NCBI GenBank assembly: GCA_951394405.1 | Contig: OX596338.1 | Location: forward strand, 3,658,001-3,722,000 | From: Coprinellus micaceus | Lineage: Eukaryota; Basidiomycota; Agaricomycetes; Agaricales; Psathyrellaceae | DNA length: 64,000 bases | Direction of reading: 5' to 3' | Shown here: piece by piece, positions 23,272-34,163 of the stretch | Layout of the letters: each line of letters starts with the position of its first letter | Position numbering within the stretch: position 1 is the stretch's first letter | Notes under the pieces: model-generated | Seen by the model: the letters and a program-made list of their open reading frames with translations, nothing else | The model's database searches: none | Told to the model about the DNA's origin: nothing | Made by a program: the position numbers and the translations under genes

Positions 23272-25200
23272 TCACTGGGATGGAATGGAAGCCTCCTGCA
23301 CTGAGAGCGGAACGTCCGTAATCCAGCGCATGATCAGGTCCTATAAACGCATCGTATTAGACTCCTTCAAAGGAAGGCTGGGATGAGCTGAATGAAGAAA
23401 CGTACCAGAGACGCCTCAGGCTGGTCGTAGGGAGCCATGTGTCCTGCCTCAAAGACTTCGACGAAGGTGACGTTGCCAGCGCCGAATGCGCCATTTCCTG
23501 CGCTCCTCACGTTACCAGCGATGCGCCCGGACTCGAGGGAGACCCAGGGCAGGGTCTTCGCCTTCTGGTACTCTGCTGAGAACTTGGTCTCCAGCGCTTC
23601 AACCCAGCGGCTGTTGCCCTGCATACATCCACCCCGTTAGTTTTGACACTGTATGCGAGGTTCAGAAGAGGGGCTTACGATGAAATTGCACATCATGTCG
23701 GCGTTACCAGCGTAGACGAGCAGCCTCACACCGTCGTTTACAAGGTCAGGGAGAAGAGCGGCGCTGTTATGCGCTCCGTCGCCATTGGCGGTGAAGGCCT
23801 GGTTGACCTGCATGTTGCACGAGGCAAAGTTCCTGTCGGGGTCGACGCCGAGGGTGGTCTTCACCTTGGGGTTGTTAAGCCAGTTCTCAATCCATCCCAT
23901 CTGTCGGTAACAGAGGTCGCCGTCCTTCTCCCTATCGCAGGGAACACGGGCATCGTAAGGGTTCTTGCCGGTTTCTATGCACAGGGGGTCAGCAGCGAAG
24001 TCGGAGGAAGGGCAGTGCTACTCACGAACAACGGGAGCCATCAACTGCGAGTTGCAGTAAAGGATAGCGGGCAAGCACGCGAACCTCGAGTTGAAGTTGT
24101 AACAGCTCTTGACCAGCCTCTGGCACGTCGGGACCTTGGCCCTCAGCGACTGGCACTGCGGGCCCTCGGGATCATACTGCGCATACGGGCCGTCGCACAG
24201 GTAGTCCGGGATACTAGCGTACTGGATGAACGGGTCCGTCAACCCATTCGCAAGGATAACCGAGGCGAGGTTGATACGCTGCAGCTTCGCCAGCTTTGCA
24301 TCCTCCTTCGCCTTGAGATCCTTGTTCGCCTTGTGGATGACACTCGCAAAGTTCGGCGCGTACGTCCCGCCATAGCTCTCCGCCGCGATATGGAACGGCG
24401 CCTTGGCGTACTGGGGGTACCGCTCGAAGAAGAGCTGCAGGAACGCGTAGACATCCTTGCCTGCGACCGGGCTCGAGTTCACCGAGGTGCTCCCATCGGC
24501 GTACGAGAACCCCACGTTCACGGGCTGGTCGAGGAAGATGATGTTCGCGTGGCTGTTCCATGAGTAGGGGTTATGCGTGACGTTCTTCCCGTCCTGCCCG
24601 ATCGAGCACGGCCCAAGTTCGAACAGCAGCCCCGTCGAAGACGAGCACCCGGGCCCGCCGTTCAGCCAGAGGATGAGAGGGGCGTCTTCGGGTGCTGTGC
24701 GCGATTCGAAGAACCTGTAGACCGGTGAGGTGTCTGCCTTGTGTACATACTACGAGGGTACTCGTACCAGAAAAAGAGGTGCTTGTCCTCCGCGACATCA
24801 AAGTACCCCGAGTGCTGCTTCACAGACGGGTCACAGAGCCCCTCGGGCTCCGTAACACGCAGGGTATACTCTGTCGACAGCGCGGGGTGCCGGACAAGTT
24901 CGTCTGCCCGTTGTCAACAACACTGCGCACACGACGGGACGACGGCGACGACTCACAAAGCAAGCTATTCTGCTTCACAAACTCCCTCCCATCGTGCCAC
25001 CACGTCTCGAGCTCCTTCTTGCCCTTCAAGATGCTCTTCTTCGCCTCGCTGAGGTACTTGTTTGCCGTGCCGGTCAGGGCCTCGGTGTTCAGATTGCCGG
25101 TGCTGAACACAGCCTGGGCGTCGTTCAAGAACGACGGCGCTGCGAGGACGTTCGCAGTGCAAGCCAGCACAGCGAGGGGCAGTAATCGCTGGAACTTCAT
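23272..25200 (-). CDS. serine carboxypeptidase (family S10, CPY-like)
   Basis: Exons 25200-24957, 24903-24762, 24714-24026, 23974-23679, 23618-23406 and 23340-23272 give 550 residues, normal for vacuolar CPY-type precursors. A signal peptide (about 1-20) precedes a propeptide. Mature-domain motifs are HSGYFDVAEDKHLFFW, WLNGGPGCSS (oxyanion region), AESYGG with catalytic Ser near 242, YAGNADMMCN with Asp near 451 and EAGHMAP with His near 517. The enzyme removes C-terminal residues from peptides in the vacuole or secretory pathway. The second intron uses a GTACCC donor inside what looks like coding sequence; this choice restores the family reading FFWYEFFESR. Confidence 0.93.
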
Positions 25201-25432
25201 CGTGGTAGGGAAGGAAGCAGTGAGAACGCGTCAATCCCCGTGATGACTCCTTTCGGTGTGCGCAGCGCGTGGTCTTGATGTCGTAGGAACAGGTCCGGAA
25301 AGCAGTGGAATAACGATAGCAATGCGACATAAGATACAGTGGAAGTGGTGCTGGGATTACAATACAGTGCTAATGAGTACAACGAAGTCCATGTTCGCTT
25401 CACGAGGGGCATGAGATGATACACTGGAGGAA

Positions 25433-25741
25433 AGGGGTCAGTGCGATGTTCGAGCAGGGAAGAAGGATAGGGTCAGAATAAAAAGGCAATATACAGTTGT
25501 CCTCTGCACTCTTACGAGCTCAGAACAGGTCTGATATTTGTTTCATCAAGAAGGGGAGGAGGGGGAGAGACTCACGTTACAATAGTCCGTGGAATGAGAA
25601 TGCAGGCAGGGAAGTAAAAAATCTGAGAACAGGGGTCAGTAAAAGTTCGAACGGGCAGTAACAGGTCAGAAATAAAAGGCAATATCGGTTGTCCTCCGCA
25701 CCCTTGCAGGCTCGGAACAGGTCTGATGTTGTATCATCAGA
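25433..25741. repeat. two ~115-bp direct repeats
   Basis: The segment 25433-25550 recurs at 25631-25741 with moderate divergence. Shared blocks include AGGGGTCAGT, AAAAGGCAATAT, GTTGTCCTC and GAACAGGTCTGAT. The repeats lie between the carboxypeptidase promoter and the calcipressin 3' end and may affect transcript ends there. Confidence 0.75.
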
Positions 25742-25766
25742 GAAAGTAACCTGAGCACCAACTCAC

Positions 25767-26528
25767 CTAAGTAGAAACCATAGGCGGCAGCGCCGTAGGC
25801 ATAGGCCTCCACTTCTCCCTGGCAGGCATCGTCTCTCCATACACCCACTCATCCTCCCTCACCTCCACACCACAAGACGTCGCATCACAGTCCTCGACGA
25901 ATACCCCGACCCCAGCCTCGTCGGGATGCAGTAGCATCGCGAAGGCGCTATTCTCGTTCTCCTGCTCCTGCATCTTGAGCTTCTGAAGCGCAGCCATGAG
26001 ATCGTCGGCGAGTGGTGTGGAGTTGGGTGGGTCCTCTTGGATCTGCTCCCACCCTACTGGGGGTGAACCTGGAGGTGATATAAGGAAGTTCTTCTCGACG
26101 GCTGGTGGCTGGAGATATGACATGGGTAGTGCTGCTGTACAGCTATCCTTGGGGATGATGGGGTTTTTGTCGGCTCGGAATACGCGTAGAGTGACCTCAG
26201 GACTACACCAAGTTCAGTTTTCATTCAAGACAAGGGTGGGATGAACTCACTGTTCAGGTGTAGCTTGCAGGGCGATGGGGTCACAATGAATCTTCGCATT
26301 CTCGGCGCAAACGTCAATCTCGTACACCACGATCACCCTCCCAAACCCTGGTAGAGGCACCCATTGGTTTAGGGTGCCATACAATGCGAAGTGATCCTTC
26401 AAGAGATCCAAGATGAGAGGGTCGAAGAAGGATTTCGGAAGGCCTGTGATCATCACAGTATTCGTCGACTCTGAGCCAGCAGAGCGAGGTGGAGATGGCG
26501 ACGACGGCAGGGAAATTTGGACGGCCAT
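25767..26528 (-). CDS. RCN1: calcipressin (calcineurin regulator)
   Basis: Exons 26528-26251 and 26202-25767 give 237 residues. An RRM-like N-terminal domain (VMITGLPKSFFDPL, with RVIVVYE) is followed by LRVFRAD and the family signature KNFLISPPGSPPVGWE, with the SPPxSPP-type phosphorylation motif. Calcipressins bind calcineurin and modulate its phosphatase activity in calcium and stress signalling. The motif's serines are the known MAPK/GSK3 sites in the family. The C-terminus ends with KWRPMPTALPP, common in fungal members. The start is the Met just before the RRM-like domain, and a TATA-like box lies about 55 bp upstream. Confidence 0.93.
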
Positions 26529-26580
26529 CTTGATAATGAAGAGAAGGGATGTGGTTTGTTGGAGAGAAGGAAATCGCAGA

Positions 26581-26589
26581 TTTATAAAT
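26581..26589 (-). promoter_or_regulatory. TATA-like box of calcipressin gene
   Basis: TTTATAAAT lies about 55 bp upstream of the calcipressin ATG, a spacing that suits a core promoter with a short leader. Confidence 0.45.
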
Positions 26590-26938
26590 TTTCCGAATTT
26601 GATCATGATGCCCAACACGTGCACCGCCGGCACAGCCATGCCAAGCTGCGCGCCTAAATGCACTGCAGATCCCGAATAACTCGTGCGGAATGGGCCCAGG
26701 ATCCCAGCTTGCACCGTTTTTCCGCCCAGCCTTCGAGACATCGAATTTCTCATCCAGGTCATAGTCTTGGCATATTTTGTTGGTCACGCATGCACCGACA
26801 TCCGCAGCTGGACGATCATCGTGCGGAATGAGAATGAGCTGCGCGTTTACAGCAATATAGAATCTAACACATTACCACATCTATGTAGTTGTGACTGTTG
26901 TTAAGATTTTGGTATGACGGCGGAGACGATTGGCCGGT

Positions 26939-27944
26939 TTAGTGCTTCTCCCGCAGCCTCTGCTCCACTTCTGCCTTCTTCTGGTTGAGCGCTTCCAGCT
27001 TCTCCCCTTTCGACGCGTCGTAGGCGACAGACGCCTGATTGAAGCTGCAATATGTCGTAAGTAGCTATCGAAGGAGCCAGGCTTTCAGACATACGGGTTC
27101 TCAGGAGACTTCTGGAATTGCTTGTACAGCAAGTCCTAGAGTGAACAGTGAGGAGAGAACAAGCGTCTTCCAGATAATGCTAACTTACCTTGTATTGGTG
27201 TAGCCTGAGGCCAGGGTGCTGCGATTAGGGTTAGAAAACTCGGGAGCACCCTGCTGAGGAATGCCGACATACCTCGACCTTGAGGTTCGATAACTCACGC
27301 TCTTCGTACGCCGCGTACGCGGCCTTGAACCTCCTCTGCACACAAAGTTCGATCAGATGCCTCGGAGGATGTTCAACCACACAAACTAACCTCGGGGTGC
27401 CTCTCGATGTCAGCGGCACGCTGGCCAACGCTGGCCTTATCCATCTTCGCTGTTACAACCTCCATCAAATCCAAGGCATTATCGAGACCCGTAGCGTGAT
27501 ACGACTCGATCTCCTCAGGCTTCTCACTCTCAGCCGTACTCGGGCTCCCATCCAATCCGCCTCCAGCGGCAATAGCTCCTGGCCCAGCAGGCTTGACGGG
27601 TTGCTTGCCCTTACCGGCTTTTGGAGCGACCTTAGGCTTCGGTGGGGCACTGGCTTCCTCCTCGGCGAGGAGCCTCGCGTTCTCCCGCTTGCGTTCGAGG
27701 TCAGCCTTACGCCGTTCCTCCTGATCAGCCTTCTTCGCCTTTCCGCCCTTGGTGCTGTCGTCGCGCCAGTTATCTGCCTCCTTGCGTTCCTATGGGACTT
27801 GCTGTTAGATCTGTGCAGTGTGCGATCTTGGGCTCAGCGAGGACGTACCCTCTCAGCATCGGCAGCTTGAGACTTCTTCGCCTCGTTCTCCGCCTTCTTG
27901 GAACGCCCAGACTCCTTCTTCGCATTCCCTCCCTTGGGTGCCAT
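26939..27944 (-). CDS. CCDC124: CCDC124-family ribosome-associated protein
   Basis: Six exons, 27944-27849, 27789-27391, 27335-27273, 27218-27189, 27135-27095 and 27044-26939, give 244 residues. The Lys/Glu-rich coiled-coil N-terminus (MAPKGGNAKKESGRSKKAE) carries NWRDDSTKGGKAKKADQEERRKADLE-type helices. The conserved C-terminal half has DNALDLM, RRFKAAYAAYEERELSNLKVEHPGLRLHQYKDLL and FQKSPENPFNQ. Relatives (human CCDC124, yeast Lso2) bind non-translating ribosomes and help them resume translation after stress; that role is inferred here. The last basic helix ends with VEQRLREKH. Every splice junction preserves the family alignment. Confidence 0.92.
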
Positions 27945-28451
27945 CTTGTCGTTGGTCGCTTCAAGAAACCTGCGGCCACGGAGGCGAGATGAGTCAACGG
28001 GAGTTCCTATGGCACCACCCCGGGGATACACGGTGCTCACTATACAGATACAACCCCCGGCTGGAGGAGAGATGAGAGCAGATGGAACTAGATGGTGGTA
28101 GCGGAGAGCGTTGAGTTGAGCGGATTCAGCGATCGGGGCAATAATCAGATGAGGTCATGCGCAATGCGATCTGATAAGATTAGATCTCACGGCTGTGTGG
28201 GTCCCCGTTATCCACCACGTCCACCGCGAAAATGGGTCGATATTTCTCCTCTGCGCAGGAAATGTGGGCCGAGACACCAGCTGAGGTGCGTTGGCTGACA
28301 GAGGCCTGGGGTGGTCGCGTATGTAGCTATTAAAATATCTAGATCTTCCACTCGGGCCTCGGCATCAAGACAACACGGGCGATTGCCTAGAGAAACTCGT
28401 TCGATGATCCCAAAGTTCGGAGACCGGAAATGCTTTATATACAGTTAAAGT
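27945..28451. other. intergenic, nothing recognised
   Basis: Upstream flank of the CCDC124-family gene. No further motif was identified. Confidence 0.3.
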
Positions 28452-29111
28452 ATGTTCAGCGAAATTAAGTTCGAGCCTTCCCTCATGATCTCAAGTCACC
28501 TTACCAACACTCTGGAAGAGTCCTATAACACATACCTCCTCGAAGCTCAGATTTACCTCAGGGCCGAACCGCTCATTCTGCTTTCGTTTCTCATAACTCT
28601 AGGACTGGTGGTAGTGTTTAACGTCGCTTGGCAGCTGGTAGGTCCATCCCAGAACGGCGGTGCCGGGAATTAAGCGCTCACAATCTTTTCTCAGCGACCC
28701 CAACGCCGAGGGCCCACTGCTCCACCGAGAGTGTTGCACCTACTCCCCTTTATTGGCTCAGCGTTCGCATACAGCATTAACCCGTCGCGTTTCCTTTCCT
28801 CGTGCTACAAAACGGTCAGCTTGGTCTTGAAATTTCTTTGGATGACATAGCCTGATTCGTCCGCACCATAGTACGGAGATGTGTTTACCTTTGTGCTCTT
28901 CGGAAAGAACATCACGTTCGTCCCGTTGCAAGACGCAGAAGCGCTAATCAAGGCGGGACATGCGGTACCCGACTCAATAGTAGCGGATACAGGGGACGCA
29001 TACATTGTACGTGCATTTCCTATGCTGGTACGGGCATGCATCCTGACTGCCTTTGTGAAATTATTAGCCCCTATCGCCTCGCGAAGGGCTGGAAGAAGTC
29101 CAGCCAGGTAG
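28452..29111 (+). pseudogene. CYP51/ERG11-like N-terminal fragment
   Basis: Three segments, 28452-28637, 28695-28814 and 28872-29111, splice in one frame to about 181 residues. The membrane anchor (LSFLITLGLVVVFNVAWQL), HLLPFIGSAFAYSINPSRFL and YGDVFTFVLFGKNIT follow the start of sterol 14-alpha-demethylase (CYP51) in order. After that, similarity stops and an unrelated tail runs to a TAG. The substrate-recognition regions, the ExxR motif and the haem-cysteine loop are all missing. The fragment could be transcribed because introns and frame are intact, but it cannot be an active P450. It may be chimeric with other sequence at its 3' end. Confidence 0.65.
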
Positions 29112-29852
29112 CGTTTGCATAAGTTATCGGTTGCACACTATCATGTTCCGCCTCCGCAGCGACATGGCTATCAGAATCCCCACGTCCCAGAAAAAGTCGC
29201 CCAAATCTCCGCGATGGTTCGTACTGCACGGCGGACCCTATCTGATGGCTTCACCAGCCTTGGAAACAGGTGGAGAGTTGTGGCATTGTCAGCGTACCCT
29301 TGGAAAGAGCAGCAGATGGCGGGGGTGGTCATATAGGCCGTTTGACGACGAAGGATGCAGGGAGTTTGACGGATCAATTGTATAGTCGCGGAGGGAATTG
29401 CACTGGTATGAAATCTGACCCAGAGTTCTGGGCAAACTAGATTGTCTCCGTCTCGAACAACCCCGACCCCTTCAAATGGCGAGCTGCACTGTGGAATTCC
29501 GGATGCACGGCGTCTCGTACGAGAAAATCTGGCAAGCCGTTGCCGCATCAGCTTGGGAAAGACCATGTCTGACGCGACAGAAAACAGATTAGAAATTGGT
29601 TATCAGCAAATTCGACACGTTCGAGAGCGGAATACCTACGCTCCCGTGAAGTGCCAAGTCATGGTCCCGTTGACCACCCCACACCAGAAGCACCGAAACC
29701 TGACGGGTGCCGTTGACGGACCGACACTTGAGTATCCTGGACGCCCTTGGACTTCGGTTTCCCTGATGGTGTTGAACGAGGATGCATAATCGCCCGACCG
29801 ATGGCGCCGACACTGAATGATCTACGAAAGAGTGAGAATGAGACAACGGTCG
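29112..29852. other. intergenic, nothing recognised
   Basis: Lies between the CYP51-like fragment and the 3' end of F-box gene B. Only short unsupported frames. Confidence 0.3.
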
Positions 29853-32087
29853 TCAAAAGTGAGAACGCACTGCCTGAGACCATCGCGACGCTTTTCGCGG
29901 GGAACTTGTGACTTGCCTTGTCGTACCTTGCGCAAAGCATTTGCAGACTCCTTCGACGTACGGATTGAGATTGAGAAAAGCAGTCGCGGTCGTGGCCCTA
30001 TCCATCCCAAGCAGATCGAGGAGGGAGGTAGTATGATGGTGCACGGCTTCATTGAATTGAAGCATCGGTCCTGGGTGCCAAACATAATAAGAACCCCGAC
30101 CGTGCATTTGACTGAATGTGGCGGGAACGAGGGCCCCGCCGTCTCCATTTCTTTCCTCCCGGGATGACCTTGCGGTCGAGCCCTTGCGTCTCTTTGTCCT
30201 AGTGCCGGAACCCATCAATTCCGTGTTCGTTGAGGCGATGGATGTCGAAAAGCATGCGTGAGCGAAGATGCCGGGGCATGTCAATATGGCGACACAATGC
30301 TTGCATGTGAACGAGGTCGAGGCGTAGAACAGAGCATCCCTTGTGAGGTCGACTTGATTGCCATACGCTGACGACTGGCGAAGAAGGTCCAAGAGACTTT
30401 CTTCTACGGTGACTTTCCATACTTCCACCAGCTCAGGTATCCGAGATACGACGGGGTCGAGAGCACCGTCCGGCATGTCGTCACCCGTAGGAACGCCTTT
30501 CAGAGGTTGAGCAAACTCGTCCATCAATGCAAGTTCTGGAAGAGTCGGGATTAGGGCACCGGGGGCCTGTGACAGAGCGAACGCCGTATATGCCTGGCCC
30601 AGAGTCGATTCAACGCGCTGTCGCATCTGCGCCAACCTGCCATGCCATTCCCGCACCGTTCGGACTTCTTGCATCCACTTGACTAAGCCGTCCCGAATTT
30701 CCTCCCATTCTGCAAGAAGTAACGAGGGTAAGCCGAGAAGGTTATCCCTCATGAGGGTAGTCACCCACCTTCGTCAGTCAACGCTTGGTTCATATAAATG
30801 AGAGGGCTCATTTTTGCGGTGCTGGGCGTATCAGCTTCTGAGTATCGGCTCTTGTTATCGAACTCCGAACTCCAGCCTTGGTCCACGCGTAAGCATCTCC
30901 CGGGAGTTAGTTCAGCGCTTCGAAATAGATTTACCTAGTTCGCTCAGCTTCGCCTGAATCCTTTCAAATCTTCAGGACATATCCTTTCAAAGATGACAGA
31001 TCCTCCACATACTGAGCAGCGCGTTGCCTTTTCCCCCTCCATACCCGGTCGTTCTCCCTCCGTTTTTCGCCGTGTACGTAGTCGCGACACTTCGCTGCAT
31101 GCTAGAGGAATAAAGTCAGGCCAGGCCAGGTCAGAGGCGTAAGCGGCGGAGAACGACTTTTCACAGACCATTTCAACACTAGCCCGGACCTTCTTTTGTT
31201 CTGCAAGCCAGATACTCTTCTGTTTGGCTCCACGTATCTTCTTATATTCTCGATGCATCTCCACGGCCGTTGCGACGTGGAATCGGGTGCGGCCGATCCG
31301 TTGATATTCTGCACCTGCCTTTCTCCAATGTTGCTTCTTCTCTTTGGCCGTTAACTGGTGCATCGTATCGGGCACAAGCTCTGCAAGAGCGTTATCAACC
31401 TCTTCAGGTAGCTCTTGCCAACGTGTGAATCTGTGTTGGCTGTAAATGACTGTGATAGGCACTGGGACGAGTACAGCGTGGACTCACTCCTCCAAGGTGC
31501 ACGATTCACAAAGTTGAGTTCGTGCTTCTAAGTGCAGTAATAAATTGCCTTCGTTGGAGAGGCATTTCTACATGGGGGAACGTCAAGAGAGGAACCCGGC
31601 TTTGAAATTCCCTCTCGAGACTTACGTGGCATAAATCTGAGAATAAAAGATGGGCGTATGCCGGCTCCGACAAGTCGGGTGGACAAGAAGGGAGATGTTC
31701 GTCATTTCGCTTCGCTTGCTTCCAGAAAACGTTTGATGAAGTCTTGCTCATTAAGAAACCTCTCAGTTCCCTTGTCGTTCGGGCGAGATGCAACAAGTCA
31801 ACAGGCTTTAGGTAAGCCGTGACCTGGGGAACCGAGGACAGGTAAAGGTATCAGTCGCTGTGTGCCCCATCGGCACGACATGCCCTACGCACCTCTCCCA
31901 ATATATCCGCCGGGAGCTCCTGGAAGAAGTCAAAGTACTTTCCAGCTTGTTTTCCTGTTCCACTCCCCTCTACACTTAACTGAGGCGTATCAGAATAGCC
32001 CTGAGGCTCGCCCTCAGGAGCCGCCGTCGAGAGCACATCTTTCCTCCCTCGTTTAGGTTGCCGAGTTCGGGAACTGCGGCTCGCCAT
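29853..32087 (-). CDS. F-box protein, paralogue B
   Basis: Exons 32087-31893, 31823-31626, 31567-31488, 31430-31169, 31101-31013, 30960-30935, 30876-30769 and 30709-29853 give 604 residues. The basic N-terminus RTRQPKRGRK is followed by the F-box (FFQELPADILGEVTAYLKPVDLLHLA). Later come SEPAYAHLLFSDLCH, an LCESC pair, RFHVATAVEMHREYK and a CKHC...HAC cluster with the same CxxC-11-HxC spacing as paralogue A. The 262-, 89- and 26-bp exons have identical lengths in both genes. The family role is SCF ubiquitin-ligase adaptor; the cysteine cluster suggests an additional zinc-binding module. No frame break was found. Confidence 0.8.
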
Positions 32088-32426
32088 TGCCTCTCCAGTA
32101 GACTTGGATACTAGGGAAAGGTTTAAGAGGTGAAAGACTGTGTCCTGGGTCCCTGAGACGATACTTAAAAGGGGGGGCGATACAGGTCGTTCCCAGCAAT
32201 CGCGGTGAGCGGGATGATGAGAGTTGAGTTCAAAGCTGGCTAGTTCGGTACCGCCCGCGCCACACGCGTGACTTCTCTTTTGGGGCCACGGTCATGTGGG
32301 ACGGGCGCCTATTTGTCGAGGAGCAGATCCGGAGGCAACGGTGGTAGATTCCAGGTGGCTCACGCCATCCCTGTAGACCGTCTATTAGAAAATAGGGCCT
32401 TTTTTTTTCTGTACAGAAGAACACTG
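32088..32426. other. intergenic, nothing recognised
   Basis: Upstream flank of F-box gene B and 3' flank of the seven-helix gene. A 15-bp string at 32319-32333 (ACGGGCGCCTATTTG) recurs at about 34941-34955. Confidence 0.3.
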
Positions 32427-34163
32427 TCATCGTATCCGACCTCCTTTTGTCTCACCCCCAGCGTCCCAAGTCGAGGCATCTCCATATGCGGCATCGCGAG
32501 GAAACCGCACACTCTCTTGACCAACCCGGACATTAACTTGCACCGCATACCCAATGTCCGAAAGCGGGATACCTGATGTCTCATTCGTGGCTTTGCCATG
32601 GACATTCCGGATGTGCAACACCATGCGGGTGGCCAAGATGGAGTGCAACGCTCGTTGTGGTCTGAGGAACATGAATCTGATAGATTAGATGCGCCATAAT
32701 CACAGCTGACGGTAGCACGTACGTTGCGAGAAGGTACGAGTAACCCGGCTATGCAGTGTGATGAGCGGCCGTGATAAGGTTATAACAAGCGATCGATCGC
32801 ACGTACGGGCGCGACAAGGTTACAGATAATATTGCCTGCGGATATCGCTAAGAGTAGGACATTAGCATTCTGTGTAAGCCAAAAGATAGTAGTTCGTGTA
32901 TGGCACCTGTGAGCAACACAAAGTATACCAGCCCATCTCGATAGAACAGGGTGACCAGACGATTCTTGGACTGCTTGAACTTCGAGAAGATGAGCCAGAG
33001 TGTGATCGCAAGTATCGCTGGGTCAAGAAGGTAAGGCATAGCGCGTCTGGACTTTAAAATCAAATCTTGCGTACCGATCTCACTTGCCATGATAAGGGCG
33101 AACACGATTGAGAGGTCCTTGGCAGAGCCCTTGACCGGTAGGCAGCCTACTATTGTAGGGATCGGCGATTGGGCATCTGGGTTCGTCGTTAGCATGCGCC
33201 CAGTATTGATCGAGCCGTGCTGCTTACATTCCAATGATCGAATGAACCTGGCGAGGAATACAAACGTCGTCCCGTGAAATCCCTGGCATGGTAAGTCCAT
33301 GTGTCAGCACTGAACGGAAGGGTAATGTACGGCTTATACGCACAATAAAGCAGGCAACCAGTAGAGTCGCCACCCATTGAGACCTTCCGGAGAGCGCAAA
33401 AACTCTCAGATAGAGAATTACTTCAAGTCGTTAGAACAACTTTCTTTTACCTATATTCAGGACTCACCTTCTGCCAACGTCACTCCAACAACAGTCATGC
33501 CTATGGAGGGTTGCGACACACGGGTCAGCCGATGGTGAGGAGGATAGGCAGATGTGATGCAATCTTACTCGATCCCGCAGCGAATAGCGGCTCGCATAGC
33601 TAGAACGCAGTTAGAACTCTGAGTGATCAGATCCAGGTGTGCTGGCAAACCTTGACTGTATTCGCCGTTGAGGTATCTGGCGGAATGTTAGTACTTGATG
33701 TGAGAGTAAGGTCGACTTACAATAGAGCGCCACACTCGCGTCGAAGAAAACGAGGTACCGGGAGAGTAGGAACAATATCTTGCCAGCGTTCCACTCCGAC
33801 TGCCATATAAGCGCCACCTTCATGTACAATGAAGGTATTTAAAACTTGTTCCACAAGTGATAGGAGGGTGCTCACCTCTTCTGGCAGTGAGTGCCAGATC
33901 TCTACCGCCTTGAGAATCTGTCAGCAACAAATCCGCGTTGCACGAGAGAGGACGCACAACGAGGGATATGCTGGCCACTAAGTCAAAGCGGGTCAATCAT
34001 TTTATTGCGAGCTGTCGCATTATATGAAGCCTCACCTTCAGTATACTGATTCAGTGAACATAGTCAGTATGTGGTCGGGAACCCATTTACGGTAGTACCT
34101 TACCGCTACATGTCGCTGGGCACGCCCAAGCTCTACAAGAGCCGCCAAGGTCGCACTATCCAT
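32427..34163 (-). CDS. seven-helix membrane protein (DUF6533-like)
   Basis: Fourteen small exons join in one frame: 34163-34104, 34045-34036, 33977-33961, 33907-33875, 33817-33721, 33676-33651, 33599-33569, 33500-33468, 33420-33344, 33282-33228, 33176-33075, 33017-32907, 32847-32787 and 32676-32427, about 320 residues. The order of motifs follows the Agaricomycete DUF6533 family: HSLPEEVALIWQSEWNAGKILFLLSRYLVFFDA, VILYLRVFALSGRSQW, FKQSKNRLVTLFYRDGLVYFVLL and QRALHSILATRMVLHIR. About seven hydrophobic segments are expected; ligand and function are unknown. Two junctions (the 10-bp exon and the GTTATA donor at the end of exon 13) are weak, so a mildly damaged gene is possible. Confidence 0.7.

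Noticed and set aside
23643..24563. 306-codon plus-strand frame
   Set aside because: Antisense shadow of the carboxypeptidase exons.
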